Shown: one piece after another, positions 12,539-24,380 of the stretch | Position numbering within the stretch: position 1 is the stretch's first letter | Layout of the letters: every line of letters begins with the position of its first letter | NCBI RefSeq assembly: GCF_905475395.1 | Contig: NC_058338.1 | Coordinates: forward strand, 5,532,935-5,596,934 | Reading direction: 5' to 3' | Origin: Chrysoperla carnea | Lineage: Eukaryota; Arthropoda; Insecta; Neuroptera; Chrysopidae | Length of the DNA stretch: 64,000 nt | The notes under the pieces: model-generated | Databases searched by the model: none | Told to the model about the DNA's origin: nothing | What the model saw: the letters and a program-made list of their open reading frames with translations, nothing else | Made by a program: the position numbers and the translations under genes

Positions 12539-15523
12539 ATGGCCTTTTTCGATAATAAATTATGGCTTCTTTCGCATATACGAAATTCATTTATATGTAC
12601 AGATGATACTGGTAAAGTAATTTTTTCTTTGGTTATAGTATTATTCTGATAGTAGAGTTTCCAAATTTGTGCAAAATTTCTTTATTATTTAATTTTTTCT
12701 ATTAATTGCATTTTGTGGCTGTGGTGATATTTGTATAATACTTTCATTTCCTTTTCTTTTTATTTTCCATGTCCTACCCAGCTCCTACCAAAATCAGCTT
12801 TAAAAAATTTAAAAAGATTAGTCAGTTTATTTGCATCTTCGAGGTATTCTTAAATTGGGGAAGTTTTAAATAAAATTGTATAAAAGTCATCAATTTCACT
12901 CGATTACAACCAGACCCCCCCCTCACCCTTAGATCAACTATTCTCGGATATTACGTTCTCCGTGGATAATTAAATGACCGTTTCACAAAGATTTCACCTT
13001 GTGCCTTATATTTATTTGCGAAATGTGAAAGGTCAACTTTACTTTTTATGTTTTTATTGGCGCATTCTTAATAGGGCTTTTCATTTAAAAAATGATTCTT
13101 TTTTGTTTCGAACAGATGTCAATCAAGTAAAGACATATCGCATATCTTCTATCTTTGTCAAAAAGCGCTGTTTTATAAAGCTAAAATATATTAGATTTTC
13201 TTTATTTGAATAGTTTTTTGACAGCCCCGAAACAAAAGCAAAAGGATGAATGACTAGTGATAGCCAAAGTAGCCTTTATATACAGAATGTTCGATTTGCA
13301 TCTAGGCATATAAATATCACGAGTATGACAGAGTACATGCGTTATGCAATGAATCTAAGTAAGAGGTATTATAGGTGTTATATGAAATTGCAAAAGTGAC
13401 TTGTATCGTGGCTTATCTGTTGTCATTCATCTATTCAACTAATAAACTCCCACTCTCCAAGCGTCTTATAACTATCTCAACGCATATCGAAGCTTAAACA
13501 CATGTATATAATACCTCTCACTTGGATGCATTGCTTAACGTATGTATTCTGTCATAGTCGTGATATTTATATGCCTAGATATAAATCGAAGATTCTGTAT
13601 AAGATTTTTTAAATGTGATTTCCATTTTAAATGCACTCTCTTTTATTAATTTGCTAAACTAATTTAAATAAACTGATATCTTTTAAGGTATGTGCGAAAC
13701 AGTTATGGCCGGAGAAGACATTCCTAAACAGTTACCTCGAATCACAGCAAACGACACATACCCCGGCTTTGATGAGAGTAGCGACGAAGACGATGATATG
13801 GATTTACAAGAATCCTACGATATTCAATTAAACTACTTCGATAACAGTACTTATCGACAACGATCGAATACCGCCCAATATATTGAAAAATTAAATATTG
13901 CAAGAAAAAAAGCGTCGAAAATTAAAAATATTAAATGGGAAACTAGCCAACAAAGTTTAACCGAGGAGGAGAAATTAGAATTGTTTAGTAGAAACACAAG
14001 TAAACAACAAAATCAAGATATGTCAAAAAAGAATTCTTTGTTAAGTCAATTAATGACTAAGACAACGAATTTACCGAAAAATCCGTTCATTCAATATTCA
14101 AAATTTGATGGAAGTGGACGAATTGATGTACCAATTAGAAAATTTAAAATTTTCTTAACAATGTTACCAGAAAACGAACGAAATTATCCGTTAATTGTTT
14201 GTATTGTTGCGTCAGCTAGAATTCTGGATTTGATTGGGTTATCCTGCTTAAAATATAGGTATTTAGCCTTTTCTGTTTCCAATCTTTGTTTGAAATACTG
14301 AAAAAAATGAGTCAGTAGATCAATATCACTGACTTATATTAAAGATAGACCATCAATGTTGTTCTCTTGCCGAGGATCACAATAGGGTATTCCACTATTT
14401 TTGAAAAAGTACTTCAAAATGTTGATTTTGCTAATAAAAAGTCACCAAAAATTTATCTCGAAAAAATGTACACGCAAAATGTTAACTTTTTTCAAATTTC
14501 ATGATTTATTTTTGACTTTTTTTTTTAAATTTCTTCAAAAGTTCATAGTTTTCTTAGCTAAGTTGCAACAACTTAATGAAAGTGCAAAATAAAGTTTTCA
14601 CAACTATTTTAAATTAATATTTTAGCATGACACATCCAGAATATCAATTTAAGTCCATCGGCCACTATGATTTATACATAACCGAAGATGATGGTGAAAT
14701 GGACAAAGATTTCCCACCACTGGACACGAAAGAATGTGTTAACAAATTTAAATTTAATTGTCTCAGTTTAGTTGAACATAAAAATAAAAAAATTGTTATT
14801 GAAGAACCTCCACCGAGGCCATCTATGAATGATAACGGAAAACCTCCAGGTATGAACAATCACAAGAATCCATTGAAAAAATGCGGTCTTGAAAAATTTT
14901 TACGTTATATTTTGTTTGTAGTTCGAAAAAATCCGAATCAAGATCCAGATGATTTAGAAAGTTTTGGAAATTATACTGGTGCAATATTAGCACCAATTTA
15001 CAAATGTTATAAAGTTTATATAATAAGTAAAGTTCGATCAAAAATCGAAGTAAACTTAAGTGTAAGTGGTGAACAAATTGAAATTGATCCCGTACAACAG
15101 AAAAATACAAAATTCTGGATTCGACAGAAGGCTGTAAATTATAAAATCGATAACATCGCTTGGTGTGAAAAAATTGAAGATTCGAAAAACGATCGAACTA
15201 CTTTTCGATTATTGTATATGGTAACACCATCACAATTTGAATCAAATAGCTTAGGTAAGAAAATTTTCCATGCAAAATGGATGTAGCTTTGATCTCTAAC
15301 CGTGTCCTTTTTTTTCGCAGGAACTGCAAACACATTATTAAAACAATCTCCAAGCTTTAAACATCACGATTTTGAAACAGATAAAGCAACAGCCGAAGAA
15401 ATTGTGAAGAAAATCAATCATATTTTAGAATTACGATCGAGTACGAGTCGACGAAATTATTTAACACTTCGAGAACGAAAAGCTAGTCGAAGGCGAAGTT
15501 TCCATTTAGTTAGTAAAACATAA
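12539..15523 (+). CDS. Sin1: SIN1 (MAPKAP1), subunit of TOR complex 2
   Basis: SIN1 is the TORC2 subunit that recruits AKT/SGK-type substrates to the kinase and links the complex to membranes. Coding exons on the plus strand are 12539-12611, 13688-14258, 14626-15254 and 15321-15523. All junctions are GT/AG; phases 1,2,1 join to 1476 bases, 491 residues plus TAA. Exon 1 encodes [16 protein letters not shown] ending TDDTG, the conserved SIN1 N-terminus, followed by MCE as in the human protein. RRSNTAQ-like RQRSNTAQ leads a basic segment at residues 82-109. The CRIM domain spans about 156-265 ([35 protein letters not shown]). The PH-like domain is at about 340-465 ([13 protein letters not shown]) and the tail is SRRRSF. 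Between CRIM and PH only about 75 residues remain, or about 50 if an in-frame 72-base intron (14850-14921) is removed. ATTAAA at 15550 is a possible polyadenylation signal. Confidence 0.93.
12612..13687 (+). other. SIN1 intron 1
   Basis: An intron of about 1.1 kb with donor GTAAAG and acceptor TTTTAAG. It carries the long-arm MITE at 13281-13599. Also within it is a piece at about 13060-13200 (AATAGGGCTTTTC, TTGTTTCG, ATCTTCTATCTT) that recurs at about 39190-39310, so it is an interspersed repeat. Confidence 0.7.
13281..13599. mobile_element. Mariner-type MITE with ~95-bp inverted arms in SIN1 intron 1
   Basis: A 319-base element flanked by TA (13279-13280 and 13600-13601). The arms begin TACAGAAT and end ATTCTGTA. 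Complementarity runs for about 95 bases, including ATCTAGGCATATAAATATCA on the left and its complement on the right, with scattered mismatches. No coding capacity. It is transcribed with SIN1 and would fold into a long hairpin. Confidence 0.8.
14384..14470 (-). repeat. Fragment of two-copy repeat F in SIN1 intron 2
   Basis: Reverse complement of the 3' end of the repeat seen at 48590-48965 and 57646-58012. Shared motifs include AATAGGGTATTCCACTA, GTACTTCAAAATGTTGATTT and TAATAAAAAG. It lies in the 367-base intron between SIN1 exons 2 and 3 (14259-14625). Confidence 0.65.
14850..14921 (+). other. Probable 72-base in-frame intron inside SIN1 exon 3
   Basis: GTATGA follows CCTCCAG at 14850, and TTTTGTTTGTAG ends at 14921. 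Removing the 72 bases joins a one-base overhang to a two-base overhang and leaves the frame open (GKPP then VRKNPNQD). Read through, it adds 24 residues without a stop. The confirmed last intron of this gene (15255-15320) is only 66 bases, so a 72-base intron is plausible. A case for retention is that ILFVVRKN resembles a strand near the end of the human Ras-binding domain. Both forms may exist. Confidence 0.55.
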
Positions 15524-15889
15524 GCGAGAAAAAAATATTGTAAATATTTATTAAATTGTAAAAAATGAAAATAAGAAGGTTTCTACAATCGGCACTATTC
15601 CCTAGACCTATTCACGACTAAAAACGAATGTAGACGATGTTGGTACTTTTAAATGTTTATGTAAGGTCTAATTCAAAGATTTTAATTATTGTATCGTGCA
15701 CTCTGGTTTTTAGGAAAGTGATTATATCGATCTTTTTCGACGAGCGGGGATATTTTTTACTCTTGGCGCACGGGCAATTATTAAAATCTTTTCTAAATGA
15801 TTGGGAAGAGAAAAAATTAAAAGATACTTTAAATGGTTAGAGAAATTTTCTTTAAAGAATGATCTATTTTATTCCTTTCAGCATTGTAA

Positions 15890-16471
15890 TCTATATATAT
15901 ATAAAAGAAGAAACTGACTGACTGACTGATCGATCAACGCACAGCTGATACCCCTGGCTCTAGAGGCATGAACTTTTATACAAACGTTCCCTAGATGACG
16001 TAAGTGTGTACTAAAATGGGATTTTTGGAAATTCATTCCCTAAGAGGTTGAAAATTTGTTTGAAACTTGATAAATTTTGAACTTAAAAATTGATATATAT
16101 GTTTATAATTCAAAACAAAAGCTTACTGTATGACTATTTTCAAAAAAGTTGAATTTAGGGGGTGGTCTAAGCGAAGACAAACGGGCTAAAGGATAGTATG
16201 TGGATGTAGCATATAGAAGGGATAAGTGATTATTCTGACATTTTACTGCTCCATCTATGATCATCATTTTGAACCATAAATTGAAGATTTTTGTTTTACT
16301 CAATGAACTATGACTATTTACACTTAAAAAAAATTGAAAACTGTGCATATACTTTAGCTGTGTAAGCAATCTCTTCGAGTTTTATGGAAGGGGGATAAGT
16401 GAGATCAAGATAGGTAGACGCTATACAGCGGTGGTTTTTAAGCCCAGTGAAGAGGGCGGATATCAAGCTAG
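15890..16471 (+). mobile_element. Non-autonomous Helitron, 582 bases
   Basis: Starts with TC (TCTATATATATATAAA) after an A and ends in CTAG before a T, the A^T insertion pattern of Helitrons. Just before the end is a small hairpin, GCCC..GGGC, in AGCCCAGTGAAGAGGGC followed by GGATATCAAG, matching a Helitron 3' end common in insects. The 5' part has CTGACTGACTGACTGATCGA and CAACGCACAGCTG. Two related copies are at 27630-28131 and about 59560-59758. No Rep/helicase coding, so it would depend on another element. Confidence 0.8.
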
Positions 16472-17637
16472 TATTATTATAAATTATAAAGACATATTAT
16501 GAGAAAAATTTTTTAAAAATTATTGCTGATTTGATTAGAGTGGGATAACTTTGATACTGCCATACTACCTTAACTATTTACTTTTCATATTTTCATATTA
16601 AGATTATTTTCATATTTGGTGCCCAGTATTGTAAGTTACTTTGCTTTTAGTTGGGAATAGGTTCTAATAATTTGTAAATAATAAACAAATTTTTGAAATT
16701 ATTATACATATTTCGAAAAAATATATAATTTATTTCCTTGCGTTTTATAAACGTTAAATCGTTGTGTTTTTATTTCGTTAGAAAATGTCTAAAATTTTTC
16801 TTAGATCATCCAAACACAATTTTCTTTTCATACAACAGAGTTTGAAAGTGGTTATTAACGGTATGGTAGATTTCTGAATCGATTTTGGGGTCTTAATTAA
16901 TTTAACTTTCTACAGATTATGCGCTTTGGGAGGGGGAAATAGATTAAAAATTCATTGTACTCCTCTACTCTTTTCCACCTTAGTACCATACGAAAAAATT
17001 CATTCCTCACCGTAAATTAAGCGTACAGTTAATACGCTCAATTCGTCAATAAAATCACATCTCCGATTCTGCCAGAAGTATTTCTGCTCTTTTGGCACAA
17101 TCCATGATTCGCATGTATACTATAAAGCAGGCCACGCCTGTCACTTTAGCACTCAAGTCCTTGTTCTTGAGTGCCAGTAACGACTTGAATTTATTTAAAA
17201 TTGCCTTGGTGCTCGTACATCCTTAACTAGTTTTTTCTGCCATGGATCTAGCGATGTAAATTTAGTAAAGGCATTCGTCTATTTTTATTAACAATGTTGA
17301 ACATATTTCATTTTTCTTCATCGATTACTCTTCATGTTTAATATTATGAAATTTTTTTAATAACTAATTATTTACAAGATGTCAATTAAAAATTAATTAA
17401 TCTATATTTCCATCATACGCAAACGAATTGATTATATCATTCGTTTTATTAAATTCTTCAAAACAATTGTTTGTTCGTCATAATTTGACCTGTTTGAGAA
17501 AATGCACTTATAGATTCAGATTAATTCGTGACATTTTTGTTAATTTCTACAGATATCAGGCAGAGACTTTTGAATGATATCTAGTACCAAAATCTCCGAA
17601 ATACATAAACCATCAAATATAATATTGGATCGAAGAA

Positions 17638-18905
17638 CGCAAATTTGATCCGATATTATTGGAATATTTGTTGAAACCCACTAACTTAGGGACATTCTTT
17701 TCAGCTGTTATGTCAGTTTTTCGCTAGCTATCACTTTTGTGCTTAATTCCGGGACCAGAATTCCAAATTCTGGAAACCTATTAGAGGTATGTTAATTTTG
17801 ATCACAAATTTGAAAATTATGACCCAAATTTAGTAGGATTACATACTTGGTATATCAAAATTGGATAAAATTTGGATGTGATAGAACAAAATTAAATTTT
17901 TTGGATTCTGATGACGTCATCAAGTTAAAAATTCGATTTTTTTGATAACACAAGCAAATTTGATCCGATCTTATTGGAATTTTTTTTGAACCCCACTAAT
18001 TTTGAGTCATTCTTTTCAGCTGTGATGTCAGTTTTTCGGTACCTATCACTTATGTACTGAATTCCGGGACCGGGACTCCACTTTCTTGAAAGCTACTAGA
18101 GCTAGGTTAATTTTGATCACAAATTTGAAAAGTATGACCCAAATTTAGTAGGATTACATACTTGGTTTATCAAAATTGGATAAAATTTGGATGTGATAGA
18201 GCAAAATTAAATTTTTTGGATTCTGATGACGTCATAAAGTTGAAAAATTCGATTTTTTTGATAACATAGGCAAATTGGATCCGATCTTGTTGGAATTTTT
18301 TTTGAACCCCACTAATTTTGAGTCATTCTTTTCAGCTGTGATGTCAGTTTCTCGGTACCTATCACTTATGTACTGAATTCCGGGACCGAGACTCCACTTT
18401 CTTGAAAGCTACTAGAGCTAGGTTAATTTTGATCACAAATTTGAAAAGTATGACCCAAATTTAGTAGGATTACATACTTGGTTTATCAAAATTGGATAAA
18501 ATTTGGATGTGATAGAGCAAAATTAAATTTTTTGGATTCTGATGACGTCATAAAGTTGAAAAATTCTATTTTTTTGATAACATAGGCAAATTGGATCCGA
18601 TCTTATTGGAATTTTTTTTGAACCCCACTAATTTTGAGTCATTCTTTTCAGCTGTGATGTCAGTTTTTCGGTAGCTATCACTTATGTACTGAATTCCGGG
18701 ACCGGGACTCCACTTTCTTGAAACCTACTAAAGCTAGGTTAATTTTGATCACAAATTTGAAAAGTATGGCCTAAATTTAGTAGGATCACATATTTGGTTT
18801 ATCAAAATTGGATAAAATTTGGATGTGATAGAGCAAAATTAAATTTTTTGGATTCTGATGACGTCACAAAGTAAAAAAATTCGATTTTTTTGATAACACA
18901 GGAGC
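17638..18905 (+). repeat. 316-base satellite, array 1 (4 units)
   Basis: Four head-to-tail units; GATCCGAT starts at 17647, 17962, 18278 and 18594, so units are 315-316 bases. Conserved landmarks are TCATTCTTTTCAGCTGTGATG, shortened here to CATTCTTTTCAGCTG, then AATTCCGGGACC, GGATTACATACTTGG, TGGATAAAATTTGGATGTGA and TTCTGATGACGTCA. Units 2 to 4 are very alike, which suggests recent expansion; unit 1 is the most diverged. Two further arrays are at 29911-30923 and 47088-47836. No protein coding. Confidence 0.9.
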
Positions 18906-21182
18906 TTAAGTTTTTTTTTTGCTTTCAAAACGTACTTTTTTACTCCTAAAATGGGTCCAAATAACATGTCATAGAAGTAGCTTTATTGGCGTAAAAACCA
19001 TTTCTCTACTTTAGTTCTCGATATTCTACAAAACAAAGGAATCGATTGTTTTTCGTATTTTATGCAGTATGCAAAATATTTACCCCTTTATGCACATGGG
19101 ATAAACCGTTGTGTGACCTTGAATAGTGGTAAGATATAAAATAAAATAAAAATTAAATCCTAGCATGACTATAAATGAAGCCATAAACTCATGCAGGACT
19201 TATTAACTTGATTATTTTAAGTTGTTAAAGATTTTTTACAAATGTAAAATAAAATTAGATCACTTCAATAAATAATATTACATACAAAGTTTTAGTTTAA
19301 AAACTGTAACAAACTTGTTTGTAATAATATTCTAACTAGTTTAGTACGTACACAGAAATTGTCTCGTTGTAACGAAAACGTACATAACGACATCGTTCGT
19401 TGGATAGGTCAGCTGATAGACGCCCAACGTCGAATTGACTTCTTACTTTCTCACAGAGTATACCAGCTGAATTGTGTGTGTTGAATTCAACTAGAGTTTT
19501 TATCAAATAAATAAACATTTTGTTTTAAAAATTATTTGTGATTTTTTTTAAAAATAAGCTTCGAGTGTGGAAAATTTTTGAAATTAAGAATGTTTTCTTT
19601 TATTAAAAATAGTGTGTTATTCTCATGTGTGCTGTTTGACATAATTTTAATAGGTCATTGATTTTTGTTAGTATTTCGTAACATTATTCGAATTTTCGAG
19701 GTATGAAAATCATTTCTTTAAATTTTTTAACCTACCCTAATAACAATTTAAAAAATTTAATGATTTCTTAAACTTATATTTATTACTGGAGGAGTTTTAA
19801 TATTTTATTTAATTTAATTTAACAAATATAAAATAATTTTGATTAAAAATATGAAAATTTAATTCAACCAAAAATAAATTGAAAATTTTATTTAATTTTT
19901 TTTTTAAATGAAAATATGAAAATGTCATAAAATAGAAATATATATATAATTATTTATAATATTTATTGAAAATTTTTGGCAATTGTTTCGGATCCCGCCA
20001 CATATATTGCAGATATCATCGTCCGCATGGTACGGCCTGCGCATGCGTATTATGTTTAATTTTACCTACATTCCTAAGGTAATCTATTTTTAATGAATAA
20101 AATTCCGTTTCGATCAAGTAATTTTTCATTTAACTATTTGTGGATAGGAATTTTCATTGGTAAAATGATTTTGAGAATTCAGCAGATTAATTTTTTTTTT
20201 ATATTTTTATTCTAGAGTTCAATTTAGTTAATTTACGAAGTAGTTTGCATGACTTCTGCCAACAAAACAAATTTTTCTTAGACGTAGTTTAACCCATTTA
20301 CTTTTGGGTATGGCCTTATCTTTGTTACTAAAAAAAATGGTGGGCAGATGTTCTGATCGTCATCACAAACAATTTTGTAGAAAGAAGGACCTATTTTTCG
20401 ATTATTTTAATAAAAAAATACGTTATTTTAAATATTCTGACTAAATATATGCTCATAAAATCAGCATTTCTTAATAATTTCACTTAAGATTTAGGACTTT
20501 CCTATCTTTGACAGAGCCGGATTGACCCAGCGCGGGGCCTGTAGCAAATTGTTTGTTGTTTTTTTTTGTAATCTTCGTTAATCTAATTTGTCTTTATCTC
20601 ACTTTCCTTCCATTTGATGGCTTCCGGTGCCGTATTTTTGTCGAATGTTATCAAGTAGTCATAGTGTCCGACAAATTTCCTGCTACGTTTTTACAACCCG
20701 ATAGATTAAATATGACGTAATCATGCTCATTTGAAAACGCATCACTTTCGAAAAAAGTCGTTTGGTAGACATCGCCACTCACGAAATTTCAAGTATGAAT
20801 TAATCATTAAATAGATAAAAATTACGATATAGAGAAGCCTGCGATTCGAATCTCCGGAAGAGAAAATTTTCAATACCTACCCATATTAATTCATTTTTTT
20901 ATGTTTCTTTAGTTTCACGTGGGTGACGATAAAACCGCCAATGCATATCATTTTATTATTTACTTAGAAGAAGAAATTTACATAAATATTTCTTAACGAT
21001 TGAGAAAACCTGTCGAAATATCAACGATAATTTTTTCTAAATCGAACAATAATAGTATTGATCGCTTTTGTTGTTAAAAGCGAAATTGATCTTGACCATT
21101 ATATATTGGTATTGGTCTTAAATTATTAGTTTTAGTCCTGGTCTTGCAAAAATTTATCTTTGTCTTTCAAAAATAATCTTAG

Positions 21183-21476
21183 GCTAGGTAAGGTTACATT
21201 GGCTGTCCACGAAGGACACACATAGGCTGTAGAGCCCATTGTGATACCATATATGTGTTTTACCACCTTTTCGCTGATAATTTCATTCATCAGCTCCTCA
21301 ATTTCAAAGGCTGAGTGCACCTCCTTCATGCATATACCATGCACTACACCAGCCCATTACAACTATTAATTAAATTAATTTTGTTGAGACGGCGGGAATC
21401 GAACCCGATACCCTAAGCGTACCGCGGAGGGAATGGGCTACGCCTTAACCAACTGAGCTAATAGGGCGACAAAAAG
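21183..21476 (-). mobile_element. tRNA-derived SINE with 11-bp target duplication
   Basis: On the minus strand the element starts with a tRNA-like head: A box TAGCTCAGTTGG and B box GGTTCGATTCC with a T-arm stem (TCGGG/CCCGC). The spacing between boxes is longer than in a normal tRNA and there is no acceptor-stem pairing, so it is a SINE, not a tRNA gene. The body runs leftwards to about 21183. AATAATCTTAG is duplicated at 21172-21182 and 21477-21487. A fragment of the same head occurs at about 40735-40762. The open frame across the body is incidental. Confidence 0.8.
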
Positions 21477-23114
21477 AATAATCTTAGTCTTGAGAAAACT
21501 TGAAAAAATGAGCGAAAATAGTCGATTTTACATTTACTTACGACTTTTTTTCTTTTTCGATCCTTATGAATCCAGAGTCTTCGAAAGTTAAAGACAGCCC
21601 TGGCAATATCTTTAAGAACAACACTAATTTGCCGCATTTCGACTTTGATTCGGATATTCACGGAAATGACGTAAATCTAATGAAGTTAGTTTAGTAGTTC
21701 TATAAAACTAGCGTTGCATAAATAAAATACATTATTGGTATAGATAGAATTCTGATAGACAGAATAATAGAATACTTATCGTAGGTATTAGAGAGATTAG
21801 AGTCCAGTGTTTTAACGTGTTTACACTAACAAGGTGGTCGGTCATACGTTTTGGCAAATTATATTTTATATAAATTATAATTCATGCCAAATAATTTTTC
21901 TTTCATAACATACATAAATAATTTAATAAAATTAACAAATTCAATCAACAAAAATAAGTTACATAGCAACTAACGTAGTTAATTGTTTAAGTATTCTGTA
22001 TTGTACAGGAAAAATCGATTGTAAGAGTTGACTCTTGCTAGACAAATCTATTGAAACCTATCTTTAATATTTCAGTATCGGTAAGGTAGTAAGTTGCTCC
22101 CAATTAAAAATAATAATAGTATTATTACTTGCTAATAGACGGCAGTAAGAGTTACATTTTTCAGTTTGTTTCAGTTTTCACTGAAAACGCGGATAAAACT
22201 ATATTTTCTAAAAATGAAACCAAGATTTCTTTTTTTGTGTTTGTTTTCGCCGGCTCATTGTCTTACTCTTGGTTTCTGTAGATTTTTAATAAAATTATAA
22301 CTCATTTTGATAAGCGTATAATTTTAAGATCAGTTTTTATGAAGATATTCAAATAAGTCGTTACTGGCAAAATGATCTCCTTTATATAGGTTTAAATGAT
22401 CCCTATTTTGTGTGTAAAATTATAATAGGTAAAATGATCCCTCGTCATGTGGCGGTTCTTGAATGTGTTGATTTAGCTGATTTAATCGGTGATTTTTGTG
22501 TTCATACTAATCAATTTCAAGTATTTTACTAAAATTTATCCCCTTCAAGACTCACAATAAAAGTGGTAAATTTTTTCACATAAATACTTATCTTAATTTG
22601 AATTTATTATACAATTTTTAATTTCGATTTTCGAGATAATTAAAATAATTTCCGCCAAAAATTTGATAAAACAAACAAAAAATTGTCGAGAAAAACAAAT
22701 TACCTAATTTTTTTTTTAATTAAATTTTAATTAAGTCAATATTTTTAAAACGAAAAACAATTATAATAATCTGATAATCCCAAATAAAACCAAAACATTT
22801 CATATTAAAATTTTATTAAAATCAATAAAATTAACTTAAAATAATATTCAAAGTTTATTTATTTTAATGATTTTATTTTGATACACAAAAATTAATTTAT
22901 TCTTCATCTGTTTTAAATCAAATCAGAATCAAATCGTTTAACAACACCAAATTTTAATACACAAACAGCACTTCTTGTATGAATAATTTATTATAATCAT
23001 TTATTGAATCAATTTTGTGAAAATTATAAAGCGAAATTATAGTGAAATCTCTTTAAAAATCAACGCAGTTAATCCACATAAACTTCATATCATTTACTCA
23101 TTATATTGAAATAG

Positions 23115-23640
23115 ATTAATGATGGATTTGCGCCCTCGCAGATAAACAGTGATGTTTATCAAAAAATGTTTCAAACTAATTAGTCCATTCCCGGTTGTCC
23201 GTCCGTCCGTCCGTTGACACAATAACTCAAAAACGGAAAGAGATATCGAGCTGAAATCGTAAGGAAAAAGAGTATCGAGCAACGACGTAAAAAGTGAGGT
23301 CGAGTTCATAAAAGAACAATATAGGCCAAGTCTTGGGTCTGTATTTCCCACCTTGTAAACCGTTAGAGATAGAATAAAAGTTTAAATGTAAAAAATGTTC
23401 CTTATAAAAAAATAAACAACTTTAGTTTGAAACATTTTTTCGTAAACATCACTGTTTACCTAAGAGAGCGCAAATTAGGCGAAAATTGAATAGTATTTAT
23501 TATATGTGACTTGTATGGATCTGTGGCTATCTTTCTTTAATTACATGACGTAAGAAAACAAATGATTGCGTAATCAACACTATCTATACAAGGTATTTAA
23601 ACAATTAACTCAGTCAATTGTTTGTTTTAACTTGTTTTAA
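23115..23640 (+). repeat. Hairpin-ended repeat, forward copy with inverted left segment
   Basis: The forward part has TTAGTCCATTCCCGGTTG, TGTAAACCGTTAGAGATAGA, the TTTTTCGTAAACATCACTG segment and AACAATTAACTCAGTCAATT at the right end. At the left, about 23127-23177 (GCGCCC..AACAGTGATGTTTAT..) is the reverse complement of the internal piece at about 23428-23475. The usual left end is therefore replaced by an inverted internal segment. Confidence 0.75.
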
Positions 23641-24380
23641 TTTATTGAGAAATTAACGACGGTATTGGAGCCTTAAGTTTTAAAGATGCTTTTTACAGAT
23701 TTAGTTTTTTTTCTGTAACTTATCCCTCCCCGAAGCTTTGCGGGGGTAGATTATTATTAATATTAGAAAATTCATAAAATGAATTATTTACCGTATTTGT
23801 TACATCCCATTTAATGTGACTGACTATAAAAATGATAAATCTCTCTGAAGTAAAATAATTATTTAAACTCATAAAAAAAAGTATGTCATTAAAATTCTAT
23901 TTTTATTAAAACTTTATCAATAAATTTATTTATATTTATAGATATTTTTTCCTGTATAACAATAAAATTTATTTTAGAGAACGGTTTTCTTGAACGTAAA
24001 AGACATTTTGGATGTTAATACAGAGGTAATCGTTTCCTGTGAATGTATTTTTATTGAACTTACTAGTTTTTAAAAAAAATACACCTCGCCTGAAACTGTT
24101 TTAAAGTTGGGTTAAATTTGGTTGATTTATTTTTCATATTTTTAATTCAATGTTTTAATAAAAAGTAAATTATTTTAATAATTAAAAAAATAATCTTTAA
24201 ATTTTATTTTCTTGTTGATTTTAGTGATTAAACAAACAGTGTTTTTTAATTAATCAGAATTTATAAAAAAAAAAAATAAAAGTTTTTATCAGTGGTTTGT
24301 TTTAAAAAAACATATTTTTTTTGTGACACATTCTGTGACAATAATAACAAGTTTTTTTTAGTGATGTGAGTTTTTTATAA

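Larger units (their letters stand above)
15524..24380. other. Gene-free region between SIN1 and the third gene
   Basis: Nearly 9 kb without a supported gene. Contents with their own entries: Helitron 15890-16471, satellite array 17638-18905, SINE 21183-21476 and the hairpin-ended repeat at about 23115-23640. A fragment at about 17010-17230 holds a perfect 9-bp hairpin (GCACTCAAG/CTTGAGTGC at about 17149-17174) and a block I believe is an interspersed repeat. CCATACTACCTTAA at about 16560 matches the ends of the TTAA-flanked element at 38448-39165. A CpG-richer stretch is at 19330-19520. The rest is AT-rich and featureless. Confidence 0.55.

Noticed and set aside
21360-21470. tRNA gene on the minus strand
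   Set aside because: A and B boxes are good, but the middle is too long and the acceptor stem does not pair. The 11-bp duplication around the larger unit shows a SINE.
22214-22310. Short frame with a signal-peptide-like start (MKPRFLFLCLFSPAHC)
   Set aside because: Very short, stops soon after, no donor site and no conserved continuation; hydrophobic residues are expected from T-rich DNA.
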